Source: Enoplolaimus lenunculus
Taxonomy: Eukaryota; Nematoda; Enoplea; Enoplida; Thoracostomopsidae
Direction: 5' to 3'
NCBI GenBank assembly: GCA_030248215.1
Contig: JASANG010003600.1
Coordinates: forward strand, 82,543 to 146,542
Length of the DNA stretch: 64,000 nt
Shown: positions 11,237 through 23,836 of the stretch, in pieces
Layout: each line of letters opens with the position of its first letter
Position numbering within the stretch: position 1 is the stretch's first letter
The notes under the pieces: generated by a model
Databases searched by the model: none
Told to the model about the DNA's origin: nothing
Seen by the model: the letters and a program-made list of their open reading frames with translations, nothing else
Translations under genes and position numbers: made by a program

Positions 11237-12908
11237 AGTTGATATTAATTTACCGGATACCGGATACTCACTTATAAAAAGCAATTTTTGAAATACGCGA
11301 CCATCACAACAAATACGGTATCCGGCAGGTTTATACCAGAACCGGATATACGTTGCTACCGGATACAAGTTGTTGCCTTACATTAAACCGGATCCGGATA
11401 TCATTTTACAGCAGGATCCATACTCTTCAACTGTGTCTAGCACCTAACTGCCAGCGACCCATAGAATTTTCAAAGCCATCCAATTACAGCATCTGCGAAA
11501 TCTATAGTTCATCGACCACATTCAATGCTTTACTGGTTTACAAAGTTACATGACCTATGATTACCCGCTAGCGACAAGTGTTACACACTGCTGAGAATGC
11601 TGACATAGATTTTAGATTGTGTATGCCTTACATTTAAACTGCTACCATTAATATTTCCAAGAAGCCAGCGGAACGCTTCCGTAATAGCACCAAAAGACAT
11701 CTCTGCCCCGAACAGTAACCCAAAATCCAAAAAATAACAAACCTCACAACCAAAAAAACCACTTTAACACCTTTAAAACGATTATTACAAATAATGTTAC
11801 AAGCCAGGGACGAACAAACCTGGAACAAACTTGTTCCGTAACTCGAAGGCAGACGATGGATTGCTAAGGACTGACAGAAATATCTCGATTTGCGTGTTGT
11901 GTGTCTAATGCAAAATTAGCAACCAAATTGCAATTCGATGAAATAATTTACGCCGCTGGGGTACAGTTCCAAACAACCCCCTCCGTGGCCCTGGGATAAA
12001 AATGACGTGTGATAATCTGTCACAATATATTGACACTTACCGCAATACACTCAAAAAATGTCATAATTTTTGAACACTTCAAAAAGCTTCAACACAATAA
12101 TGCTTAAAAGTGTCACAACAAAGCAATCTGTCAAGTACATATATATATTTTAAAATTTAAATATATATATATATAATTTTTTTAAATTTAAATATATATA
12201 ACTCCTTTCTTAAATATATATACACCATTTAAGTTCGAAAAAAACTATTATAAATTATATATACTGCGTACGTTCAGTTCCAGCAACCAGCACCCATGTG
12301 CAGAACACGATGGGACAAAGTCAAAGGCCTTAGGTTTTCGCTTAGGCTTTAGCTTCACACTTTTCAAAGTCGCACGCAAATCACGCTGGAATTTACGATA
12401 ATATTACGTCGTAGCCCAAGTCGTAATTCAGCCTAATTCCGAATTGTGCTAGTCCAATTCGGAATTACGACCTGCGTTATCTCAAGTGGCAAATTAACTT
12501 AGCGAATCGTACTTAACAATTATATACTTCGTTATAATTATATACTTAACCAATCGAAAGCGGGTATTCGCATCAGCTAATCGTATTTGAGTACGGCATT
12601 AGGGTAGTAACCAATCACACGCCGCGCACTTGTCACAGAGAAACAAAGAACTACGCCATCGGCTAGCCCTCGTCGTAATTCCGCGCTGGACTATCCGAAA
12701 TCAGAATTGGGTTGAATTACCGCTTCGGCTACGACATACATACTACTTGCGTATTTATAAAGCAACTAAGTAATGACCGCCAAACGTTTACTAAATAATA
12801 TTTCAAACCAATTATATTGTAAGATAGCAATCATTACAATGCGCCAAGTCTCAAATTTCAAAGCGACCACATCAACAGGGTGTGTGCCAAGCTAAGACGG
12901 GGTCTTTT

Positions 12909-13354
12909 GGCTCGACACAGCATATCATCCAAATATGGCTCGACACAGCCTATAATCAAAATATGGCTCGACACAGCCTATAATCCAAATATGGCTCGAC
13001 ACAGCCTATAATCCAAATATGGCTCGACACAGCCTATAATCCAAATATGGCTCGACACAGCCTATAATCCAAATATGGCTCGACACAGCCTATAATCCAA
13101 ATATGGCTCGACACAGCCTATAATCCAAATATGGCTCGACACAGCCTATAATCCAAATATGGCTCGACACAGCCTATAATCCAAATATGGCTCGACACAG
13201 CCTATAATCCAAATATGGCTCGACACAGCCTATAATCCAAATATGGCTCGACACAGCCTATAATCCAAATATGGCTCGACACAGCCTATAATCCAAATAT
13301 GGCTCGACACAGCCTATAATCCAAATATGGCTCGACACAGCCTATAATCCAAAT
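12909..13354. repeat. 28-bp tandem array, 16 units, with CArG boxes
   Basis: Unit: CCAAATATGG, then CTCGACACAG, then CCTATAAT. Sixteen GGCTCGACACAG cores are spaced exactly 28 bp apart, with very little divergence except at the two ends, so the array is young or homogenised. Fourteen units carry a perfect CC(A/T)6GG box (CCAAATATGG), the binding consensus of serum response factor. It lies in srGAP intron 1, about 26.5 kb downstream of the start codon. Confidence 0.97.
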
Positions 13355-13819
13355 AGTCGTCTTGAAGCTTCACCTTAATGCATAATTGTCAACAATTTAT
13401 CAATTCCGTTGAATAACAAAATATTTCCACTCGTATACATCGTCTATTATCATCGGAAATCACAAAAACTCAAATACGTAAGCAAAAATTATCAAATTCG
13501 AATCATTTTAAGTACCATCGACGCTTGTTGTGCAGAGTGCAAAACAAAAATTTCGATTCCAATTTGAATTTCGGCTTAACTCCAATTAAGGTTCTGATTC
13601 CGATTGCAGGTATAATCAAAATTGATCGTATCTTTTTCATTGTTTTTCAAAAATAAATAATATTTACAATGCACAATTATCATAGAAACACACAAATAAA
13701 TGAAAACTTCACACAGAACACTCTGAACCAGATACGTATATTGATCTGGCGTACAAATTATATACACAATAACGAGGCACAATATGCATAGAGCATATAC
13801 TCGCGAACGTTCTAGTTCC

Positions 13820-13996
13820 GGTTCCGGTATAAATTTCTCTTTCCGGTATAAATTTCCCTTTCCGGCATAAATTTCTCTTTCCGGTATAAATTTCCCTTTC
13901 CGGCATAAATTTCCCTTTCCGGTATAAATTTCCCTTTCCGGCATAAATTTCCTTTCCGGTATAAATTTCCCTTTCCGGTATAAAGTTCCCTTTCCG
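13820..13996. repeat. 19-bp tandem array, about 9-10 units
   Basis: Units alternate TTTCCGGTATAAATTTCCC and TTTCCGGCATAAATTTCTC/CCC. The minus strand of each unit reads CCGGAAA, an ETS-type GGAA core. The array starts about 470 bp after the CArG array ends. Confidence 0.92.
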
Positions 13997-14409
13997 AGTC
14001 GTCTATGTTTCAGTTCCGTTTTGAATCATTGCTGCAGGAGGGTGATAACAGAAATAAAAGTCCAAAAAAATCATTTGGAATTAACTGGTTCGCAATCCAA
14101 CAAAATCCGTGCGACCCGACGTTGTCTGGCTTATCTACAAAATGTTGCTGCTCGTCTCGTGAGTTTTAATAGCAAATTCATAATCAAACCAGTCTCTCAG
14201 TGTATAAAATTTCGTTCAAATACAATCCCTTAAAACAATACCTGGACGCTAATATAGATTGCAAGCTGGCTACAGCCATATGTTCTAACAAAGTTCAATT
14301 GTATCTAAACACTTAAGCCGTCGGATTACAAGGCTATTTTTATTTTCATAGTCGCTATTTTATCGCGACTTGATGTCTTTTATAAAAAGATTACAAATTT
14401 ACAAGCGTT

Positions 14410-14665
14410 GGCCCATGTAAAGATCAGGGGCGGAACTGAATAAGATTAAGCTTTAGACTAATTTTTTTGCTTGGATTAGGCTTAGGCTTAGGAATATGCT
14501 CATTCTTGCAAGGCTTAGGCTTAGAAATGTGCTCATTCTTGCGCTTAGGCTGAGGCTTAGGCTTAGGAATATGCTCATTCTTGCGCTTAGGCTTAGGCTT
14601 CGGCCGAGGCTTAGGCTTAGGAACATGCTTATAATACTGTTCCGCCCCTGTTCTTTACATTGGTC
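14410..14665. mobile_element. Family A hAT-like miniature element
   Basis: Ends GGCCCATGTAAAGATCAGGG and (inverted) CCTGTTCTTTACATTGGTC, with an exact 8-bp target duplication CAAGCGTT on both sides (14,402-14,409 and 14,666-14,673). The interior is GCTTAGGCTTAGG-type hexamer sequence with repeated AATATGCTCATTCTTGC blocks. Eight-base duplications are the hallmark of the hAT superfamily. No transposase. Confidence 0.9.
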
Positions 14666-15144
14666 CAAGCGTTCAACGGCGTAGACACGAGAAATTCCGG
14701 TACCAACGCCTATTTTAAAATTTACGTTCAGGGTCTTTTAGACACGGCACCAGTTTTCAACACAAAAACCTTCCTTCAACACTTTACATCCCAACATACC
14801 GCCGCCATTTCGACAATCCTGGCAACGCCCATTGCAAGTATTCGCGTAAATTTTGGCTATCACAACGAAAAAAGCTTCGCATTCAACATTTCAACAACGA
14901 CCTTTCGTAGTGCAACCTGAAAAATACCCCCATTCAAACAAAGCCCTGAATTTAGCGATGAGCTAGCGAAAACCTATTTATACATTAGTTTCAATTACTC
15001 TTAAAGTATACTAAAATCCAGAACAGAAAAGCTATTAAATCAACCAAACTCATATCCACACCATGGCACCACCACTTTGGGATATTACACATCGAACAAC
15101 AGACCACCCAATCGAATCCCAATGGAACCAAGGTTTCAAAAAAA

Positions 15145-15295
15145 AGATATATACATATATATACACGTATACGTAAATGCACACATGCGTACATATACAA
15201 GCATGTACGTAATATGCGTGTGTGTATATATATGTATGTATATAATATATATATTTATATATAATATATATACATATATATGTGTATATATATTA
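15145..15295. repeat. ATACATATAT-type microsatellite
   Basis: About 150 bp of alternating purine-pyrimidine ATATAC, GTATAC and GTATGT units, likely to be hypervariable. Confidence 0.9.
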
Positions 15296-15815
15296 TCAAT
15301 CAATTGCGAAGCCAGCTCATTAAACTGGGAGGGTGGAAAATTCTCGAACACAAAAATGGAACCCGTATCCAGCGGAGTGGCGGTGACTTATTTACACAGC
15401 GTATAACCTTATTTTAACAGGTTTTACATGCTAAACGAGTGACGTACCGATTCAAAAAATTTTAGCAGATCCTGATACCGATTATTATCTTCAAATTTTG
15501 CCAATGCCGAACAGATGCCGATTCCAACTTTAATACATAATGCATAATGCACCGTGGGCATCACTAGATTACATCATCGTTATAAACGCGTAGAATTAAA
15601 CCCGAATAATCATAAATGTATTATAATTTTATGAGAACGGTTCATTTTAATTTATTTTTTCAAACACAACATACATAACAGTATCTTGATTAGACACACT
15701 GATATACGCCAGCGCCGGCAAATGAAATTGATAGCATTCCAACTCACTGCTAAGTTGCAAACAGAAAAATCAGCAACGAATCGGTCATTTTTTTTGCATT
15801 GCCAATGCCGATACT

Positions 15816-15869
15816 CAGGGTGCAACCGGAATTCCGGTTCCGGTAAATTGTAATTCCGGTTGCACCCTG
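15816..15869. mobile_element. 54-bp family D miniature hAT-like element
   Basis: Two inverted ends, CAGGGTGCAACCGGAATT and AATTCCGGTTGCACCCTG, with only 18 bp between them. Flanked by an exact 8-bp duplication CCGATACT (15,808-15,815 and 15,870-15,877). The whole element can fold as one hairpin. Confidence 0.93.
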
Positions 15870-17212
15870 CCGATACTCATGAAAACTGCCAATATTATCG
15901 ATGCCGGTTATTCCGCACAACCGTTTTCTTCTAAACATTGTAAATGAGTGTATTTTCCTCGTCTGTGCAAACATTACGGAGATCCATATCATAATTTCCC
16001 CTCGAATACGCCCGTAGTGATTACTAAAACCGCTCATGGTTAAAAAATTTTTTCAAGAGTAGGGGCTGAGCGCCCCCGGCCCAGCTGTGACTACGGAACC
16101 GACATAACTTGTCACAAGAAATCCAGAATAACCACAGAGAGATAGATACGTACAATCGTGAATATATATAATATATAAATATATATAAATATATTATATA
16201 TATTATATACAGCCATATGGTTAGTAACTCTATGACAAAACAGTGGTATAAATCTCACTCACAATACGAACACCAGTTATAGTAGCAAGCAAAAGCTGGC
16301 AAAAAGCCTAATATATGCATCCGGTTGGCTGGCAGGCTCCTGTATTACAACACAACACATATAACCAGCTTTAATAATACGAGCCATACACATGATATAT
16401 ATTATAAAGTGAACTAAACCGAAACAACAACATCAATTCACAATGCAATCGGTATTCCCGTTCCGGTATGGAAATTTTGCATTTTTTTCTCCGGTTCCGG
16501 AAGTAAATCACTATACTTAGCCTTCCGGTTCTGGTTTTTTCAAATCCAGTGTTATTATGTTAACAATAAAGATATATATTATATACATTATATATTATAT
16601 ATAATATATACATATATATTTATATTTACATATATAACGCAAAGGCCGTAACATAACCGGCTGCATCCTACTATTTCATGCGCATCTACACTATAATTAT
16701 GGTCAGAATTAAACGGATTTGCCTGCCATCAACCAATAGATAACAACTCTGAACATTCTCACGCAGCGTCTGTCTGGCTATCGAGATAAAAACAAAACTG
16801 GTGTGCCGCAACACTCGCGCGTAAAACTAATCACTGTCTAAATTCCAAAACTGTTTTCCTAACAAATTACACGACTACTCAAATTCTTCCTATCCAAAAC
16901 CATCAAAAGCGGCCACATCACTAGTGTTTCACTGTTTTCTCCAACGGCGGACATAAATAAGGTACGTAGTTCCAGCCAAAAAAATTTTGGTTTTCATTTC
17001 GAGAAGACAGAACCCAGCACACAAAAAATTCTTACCCTCTGAGATCCAAAACGCTATCCTAAAGCTTGTTAAAAGCGCCTTTTTCTTGTCTTTCTAGAAA
17101 TTTCAGAGGTGCGATACATACCCTCCGTCCATCACCTTATATACGCTTCTGCCCAAAAGTCGAGTGTAATCGAGCTGAACAAAAACTGCCAAGGCACAAG
17201 CAACACGCAAAT

Positions 17213-17431
<219 letters not shown>

Positions 17432-19523
17432 AATAATGGGCCGGAACAACTAAACAACTTTGGCAAATTCCCACAATAGTACGTATATACATACACACAC
17501 AAACACAGCTTGTGATAAACAAACCACCATTACCGTGAGAAGATAATTATAAACACAATGTCACAACAAAAACCGTGCCTACTGCCTGTGGTTACCAAAC
17601 CGGCCTTCTCAGAGCCCGAACTTCCAAGCCTTTTAGATTACAAATAACTTTGTTTTGTACGATTACATGCAAACACCAATGCCCGATGGAGCGGTATGAG
17701 CCATGGGCGCCATTCTATTCACAAATGTGGGGGGTCAGTTGTGTCATTTAAACATGATCACACTTTCCACGACAAGTATAGCGTCACCCTTATCAATTAC
17801 AAAATTTTTCTACCGCTTACTAAATTTACGTGCTAACTGTACAAACGTATATGTTAGCTTATAGTGTTCCGTTTACACAATAAACAGGTTCGTTTGTTTG
17901 ATAGAAAACAGTTTAATAGTCTTGGCTTTTATTCTTAATCAAAAGTAATTCAAAAATTAATAGTAAATTAAGTGCGTTATAGAAGTCATCCAACGCAAAA
18001 AATGACGCAATTCAACTCAGTGCAAAACATCATATTCTTAAGCTTAAGCCTACTTTGCGTAATAAACACAAGACTAAAACAAAGCTTAAGCCTAAGCTCA
18101 AACACCAAATCAATTCAATTTTAGGTGGCCAATGCAAGTATTTATTAGTCATAGCAATGTTCTAAACTGAATAACCCGAACGATTGATAATTGAGGCTCG
18201 GAAACCCAAAAACAATAAATCGAGTTTCGGATGTCCAAATAGAAAATTAAATTGCGGATATCCTCCCGATAAATATCCGGCAAGAAGTGTCGGATATCCG
18301 GATATGAAAAAATACCCATCGTGCTTGGCGCCCATAGTAGAAGCAGGGTGGGACCGGACGTTTCGATACCGGTTTAACAGGTACCCATACCGATTTCACG
18401 ATTACAAACCGGAACTGGAACTTTATCGTTTGACGCTTATTTCAACCTGATTCAGGCCCGTAGACACCTCACCTTGCTGGGGGGGCTTAAAAATTCCCAC
18501 GAGCGGCATTCAAGGGTTTTCAATGAGTTACAAGCATGGCTGAAAATTCTCTTGGGGGCCTCAATCTCTCCAAGGGGGCTGAACCCCCCCCCCCCCCCGC
18601 TCCCCCCTCGACTATGGGCCCGACCTGATTCAGACAACCTTGCATTTACCTGGTCGTTACGATTTTGGTTGAATGAAGCTTGATTAACATGTTCGTCATT
18701 TGATATTACAAATCAACAAAGTTTAGTGACGAAAGTTTTTTTTCATCGCATAAGAGTGAACCCCCTCCAAGTCAGTGGCAGGAGTGTAAACGTATACAAG
18801 CGAAAAGATACATCCCTCCCAAAATTTCTCAAGATACAAGAAAAAAGGACATTTAACACAGTTTTATAATAGCTTGTAACGGATCCTGGAGTTCAAAAAA
18901 ACCATTAAAAAACGTTATATGGGTCTCGAAACGAAATACTGACTACACTCTTGCTAAACTCTAAACTCGGCTCTAAACAAATTCTCGTGAACCACAACAT
19001 ACAACGAAACTTGCCGACCGAAACCAGCCGGCCATCGCCGTCTAACGCCGCCAACTACGTACGAAAACGGCACTTTGCCTCCGCCAATCCACCTAAAACC
19101 GGCACTGATCCTAGCTTTTTGTTTAATAAACGCTACCTGTTTTTTTCGCCAGCGGCATGTTAAAACCACGTAAACAATAAACGCTTCAAATTTCCCCGTC
19201 CCATGGGGCTAAGTCTTATCCAAACATATCTTTACTCGCCTTGACTTCACCATAGGATATCAAAAACATTTGTAACCAAAACGCCTATTTCCAAAATCGA
19301 ACCATTTATACACACATTCGCTGTAAACAAAGCCCAAACAGTATTTATATATTGTTCTATGTTCGTCCGTCAAGTTGGAAACCATCTGCACCTGAATAAA
19401 CAAAACCCAATCGTATATACTCAGAAAACAATTTACCCACAAGGTTCACCACGAACAAATTTTATTTCACCTCAAGGTAAACGTATAGTCACCTGCCATA
19501 TTATTTAACAAGTACCCATTGGT

Positions 19524-19600
<77 letters not shown>

Positions 19601-19630
19601 TATTAATAATAATAATAATAATAATAATAA
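19524..19630. repeat. (AAT)n microsatellite
   Basis: About 105 bp of AAT triplets with one CAATATT interruption, directly beside the inverted-repeat element starting at 19,652. Confidence 0.98.
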
Positions 19631-19651
19631 TCAGTCGTAGTGGGACTACAT

Positions 19652-20097
19652 TTATTGAGCGAAGCTCGAACACACGTAAGCAATTGTGCTAAAATATGCA
19701 AATTAGTTATGTATTAGCTAACTATTCATTTATCGGTTTTGAAGGTTTGTAAACAATTTATTCAAATTCCTCGCACCCAAAAACCCTTTAAAACTGAAAT
19801 TAAATTGATTGTAACTGTATTAGTGAAATAAGGTAGAAAGAAAGTCCTAATTTAGGCTTAACTAATTATGCAAGTTAGCCAGTAGCTAATAAACGACTTC
19901 AATGCGAGGGTAACACCCCACGATAATTGGCTTTCAAACAAAAAAGTTTATCACAATCGGTTCAGCAGTTCCTGAAATTCTTTTCAGACGGACAAACAGA
20001 CGGACGGGAGGATATCCACCTTTCGACCCCCAAGTACAAAACATAAAACACTGCGCGAAATTCCGAGCTTTGCTCGGAGTTTCGCTTCGCTCAATAA
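19652..20097. mobile_element. Inverted-repeat element, 446 bp, perfect 14-bp ends
   Basis: Ends TTATTGAGCGAAGC and GCTTCGCTCAATAA are perfect inverse complements. Inner right part contains CAGACGGACAAACAGACGG and a small hairpin CCGAGCTTTGCTCGG. Its left and middle parts resemble 38,860-39,620, where extra internal sequence is present. Confidence 0.85.
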
Positions 20098-21566
20098 TAT
20101 TTGCTTCATTTTAATTGCAAGGCATCAATTCGAAACTAATACAGAACACACTGGGTATAGACTGCCCTTCGGCAAAATTTTGGTGTAACTGCGATGGATT
20201 ATCGATAAGTTCGTAGCTGGAGGCTACGACTCGCCAACAAAATCAGGAGGGCTGCATTGGTTAGGCGTTAGACAATTATAATTATTCCGTGTTCAATTAG
20301 AATGAGAGGTCAAATTTTTAAGGGCTGCTTCATAGCGAGTGGAGGTAAAGCAAGACATGGCGGTGTAGTACACAGTTTCGTAGTCTGCGCACTGTATTTG
20401 TCAGCTTTGTCTCATTTTACCTGTCTTATCTTTTTTATCTAACCTATGGCACTATAATAAAGTTTAGTTCTGTTGCGAACCTTTAAGTGATATATGTTGT
20501 ACGCCAATCTGCTATTCAGGCCAACTACCAAGGTTTCACCGGAATTCGTGCAAAAATTCAATTCACGTTCGTGTTCATGCGTTGAAAAACGCAAGAACAA
20601 CTGGACCCTTTTACGGTCTTTTCGCAAATTATAGAGAATATTAGAATAAGCTTAGAAATAAAAAATATATATATAAGTCTCAAAAATATAACTGAAACTC
20701 AGCTTGTTTTGACAACTTGTATTTCGTCTGCACATTTTAAAATACTCTTAACTATTTTGAGAAAAGACTACAAAAGGCATAACAAGCCCAGCCTACCAAA
20801 TATATATACCAAACAACCAAACTAATCGAATCTACGTTACCGTTGACATTTCTAAAACTAAAGCAATGGTCAATCTTGAAACCTTTTAGTCGCCTACGGC
20901 CTACGGCGGAAACCGGAACTTAGATTTTATTCAGGCCACCAGCGGAACCGGAAATATCAATCGTGATCCAATAAGCTTAAAATTGTACCGGATATTAACC
21001 ATTACGTACATTTCTATCCTACGTTAGTGACCAATTTCAAGCTAAAGTATACTTTTGCTATTTAGTTTCTCGGGAACTTTAGATCACATCCGGTATTTTC
21101 CTAATATTTACATCAATCTCACTGAGACCAACATACGTATAGATTTTAAAATCAAATCAACCTTTTGCTTATATGCTCAAAATCAGCTAAATCCCTTTGG
21201 TCAGCATTGGGATCTTCTTATTTTCGTCCTAATCTGAATTCCCCAAAAATTCCTATTCTGAAACACTCCAGCTCAATTGGTCACAACGATTAACACAGTA
21301 ACACCTAAACCAGCGCCTCCAAATCCTAACCTTAGTACCCAATCAACCTCAAGTCAAACACAATCTTTACACCCCACTCACCTTACAGATCCATTCCGAC
21401 CTTACCAACCCTTTGTGAAACCGGATATTAAAACGAGAAACAAAACCGGAAGCGCACACACCGGAGACCAGAACAAATCCACGATCCTATGCGTTAATAA
21501 TCTCATCTTGCAAATATTTGACCAAACATCACACAGCCACAAACCCAATTAATCATTTCGTCGCAG

Positions 21567-21568
21567 AC

Positions 21569-21612
<44 letters not shown>
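21567..21612. repeat. (CAA)n microsatellite, short
   Basis: Roughly 15 CAA triplets in srGAP intron 1. Confidence 0.95.
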
Positions 21613-21970
21613 GTCACAGACGAATGTGAATCTGGCTATAAACCGACAGCAGACAGACGTGCCCGTAGCCCGACAAGGGCCTCTGGCCAGGGGGAATGTA
21701 AGCGCCCTTCAAAATTTTCGTTCAACTAGAAAATTTTCAAGCTCGCTTATTAGTCATCTGAATCCCTTGTGTGCCCCTAATAAAAATTTTTAGCCACCCA
21801 CCCCCCGCAGTAAGGCGAGTTGGCTCTGACCCTATAGACAGACCAGGGTGACCGGAACCAGACTGTGCTCCCCAATCTGTGCAATGTCTTCAATGTTGCG
21901 AGTATACACAAACGTACTACACAAATATGAAACACTGCTAAATATATATTGTGTGCTGTAACGGACATTT

Positions 21971-22125
21971 ATGACGTAGGCCAATCTGACATTCAGGCCA
22001 CTTAGTAATTGGCTTAGTACAAAAATAGTAGTTTGATTCATGCTATATTGTTATTGGCTTACAGTAGCAGATTGGCCCCCACGCCAATTAGTGATTGACT
22101 TGAATAGCAAACTGGCCTACGACAA
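21971..22125. mobile_element. Family H element, short copy
   Basis: Left ATGACGTAGGCCAATCTGAC, right AGCAAACTGGCCTACGAC, with an additional internal GCAGATTGGCC. Confidence 0.75.
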
Positions 22126-22221
22126 TATATATGCTAGCAAAACAATAAAATAACAACATATCTAAAAATATGCAAACATACCTAACTGCATTGCACACCT
22201 ATAGGTTTGAACAGCTTTACC

Positions 22222-22475
22222 GGCCCATGTAAAGATCAGGGACGGAACGTTTTTCTGCGAGACTAGAAAAGAGTAAGCTTAAGCTTTAGATTATTTTTTG
22301 CTTGGCTTAGGCTTAGGCTTACGAATATGCTCATTCTTACGCTTAGGCGTATGAATATGCTCATTCTTACGCTTAGGCGTATGAATATGCTCATTCTTAC
22401 GCTTAGGCTTAGGCTTAGGTTTAGAGTTAGGAATCTGCTTATAATACTGTTCCGCCCCTGTTCTTTACATTGGCC
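22222..22475. mobile_element. Family A hAT-like miniature element
   Basis: Ends GGCCCATGTAAAGATCAGGG and CCTGTTCTTTACATTGGCC. Flanks GCTTTACC and GCTTAACC differ at one of eight bases. Contains a 30-bp block (GAATATGCTCATTCTTACGC and flank) repeated three times. Confidence 0.9.
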
Positions 22476-22968
22476 GCTTAACCTATGCTCATACCTACGC
22501 CGGCTATCTTAGCCTATGCTTAAGCGCTTAAACGTCAACGCGAGCGAAGCGTATAAGACCCAATGATTTCAATACATTAGCTTATCCGGTTGAATAGCTA
22601 CGTACCCAAAACACTGATTGCTCCAGTCTGGCCAATAAACAACCAATAATATTTATATTAAACCAAAAAATCATAGACAATAAAACAATTATCTCACACC
22701 AATTCGATCCACACCAGCTGATTTTCAAAGCGACCACTTATTCCAGACGTAAAATCTAAACCACTCCGTAACCCCAGCAACTGTAAACAAGGCATAAGAA
22801 TTACAAAGAGACAAGAAACATTTTCTCTACATAGAATTGTTTTAATGCTGTCGAAAACGTTTTCGGCCAGTCAGACGGAGGGAAGACAGTAAAGGGGGTG
22901 GCGTCGCGCAACCCTCGCCCCCCACATAGTGACAGCCCTAAACCCAACGTTGCCAACAATATATAAAT

Positions 22969-23367
22969 CAGGGTGCAACCGGAATTCCGGTTCCTGTAGG
23001 CAAATCCGGTATTTTTCACTATCCGGTTCCGGTAAGAAATCAGGTATTTTTTCACTGGAATTTTCCGGTATTTTCGGTATTGAAAATTTTTTCACATTCG
23101 AAAATTTAAGAAAAATTAGCATATTATACGAACTTATTTATCTAAAACTGTCCGAGCGTGTATTGCTAAAATTTTCAATTTGTGCCACACTCCATAAATT
23201 TATCATGTTTCCACCTACTGCATTTGTTTCCGGATTTTGGCATTCAAAATGGTATGTTTACAGCATTAAAACCGATAGAATAGCGCTTAAAAATTAATTT
23301 TTCTGTAACAAATATTTTTTGTTTTCCGGTTCCGGCTTCGGTATTTTATAATTCCGGTTGCACCCTG
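22969..23367. mobile_element. Family D hAT-like element
   Basis: Ends CAGGGTGCAACCGGAATT and AATTCCGGTTGCACCCTG. Flanks ATATAAAT and ATATATAT nearly match. The CCGGTTCCGG-type subterminal repeats enclose an AT-rich centre resembling the copy at 58.7 kb in inverse orientation. Confidence 0.88.
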
Positions 23368-23432
23368 ATATATATACATACATATATACACATACAATAT
23401 ATTTACATACATATATATACATATACAAACAT

Positions 23433-23836
23433 CAGGGTGCAACCGGAATTACAATTTACCGGAACCGGAACCGGAATTTGAAAATTTTACCGGAACCGGA
23501 ACCGGAAAGTGAAAAATGCATTTCACCAAAAATTTCATTTTAATCGTATTTTTTTGCTCTATTATTTGTGAAACAACCTTAGTCGAACATAGGTATTTAT
23601 TTTATCTGTTATATTTTAGATTTTGATCATCGACTGAAGTGAAATCCACCATCAATGGCTTATATTCGGAGTACAAGTGGCTTTCAAAAGAGATTCTTAA
23701 AAATTAGCAAAGTTAATAAAACGGCCAAATTATAATACCGGAATTTTTAAATCCGGTAAAAATTTACCGGAACCGGAACCGGAAGGTGAAAAAATGCCGG
23801 AACCGGAACCGGAACCGGAATTCCGGTTGCACCCTG
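23433..23836. mobile_element. Family D hAT-like element, young
   Basis: Exact 8-bp duplication ACAAACAT on both sides. Nearly the same sequence as the copy at 35.7 kb, including CCGGAACCGGAACCGGAA tracts near both ends. Lies 65 bp from the preceding family D copy. No transposase. Confidence 0.93.

Noticed and set aside
14484-14620. Interstitial telomere of TTAGGC type
   Set aside because: The hexamers lie wholly inside a delimited miniature transposon with its own target duplication, so they are not a chromosome-end relic.
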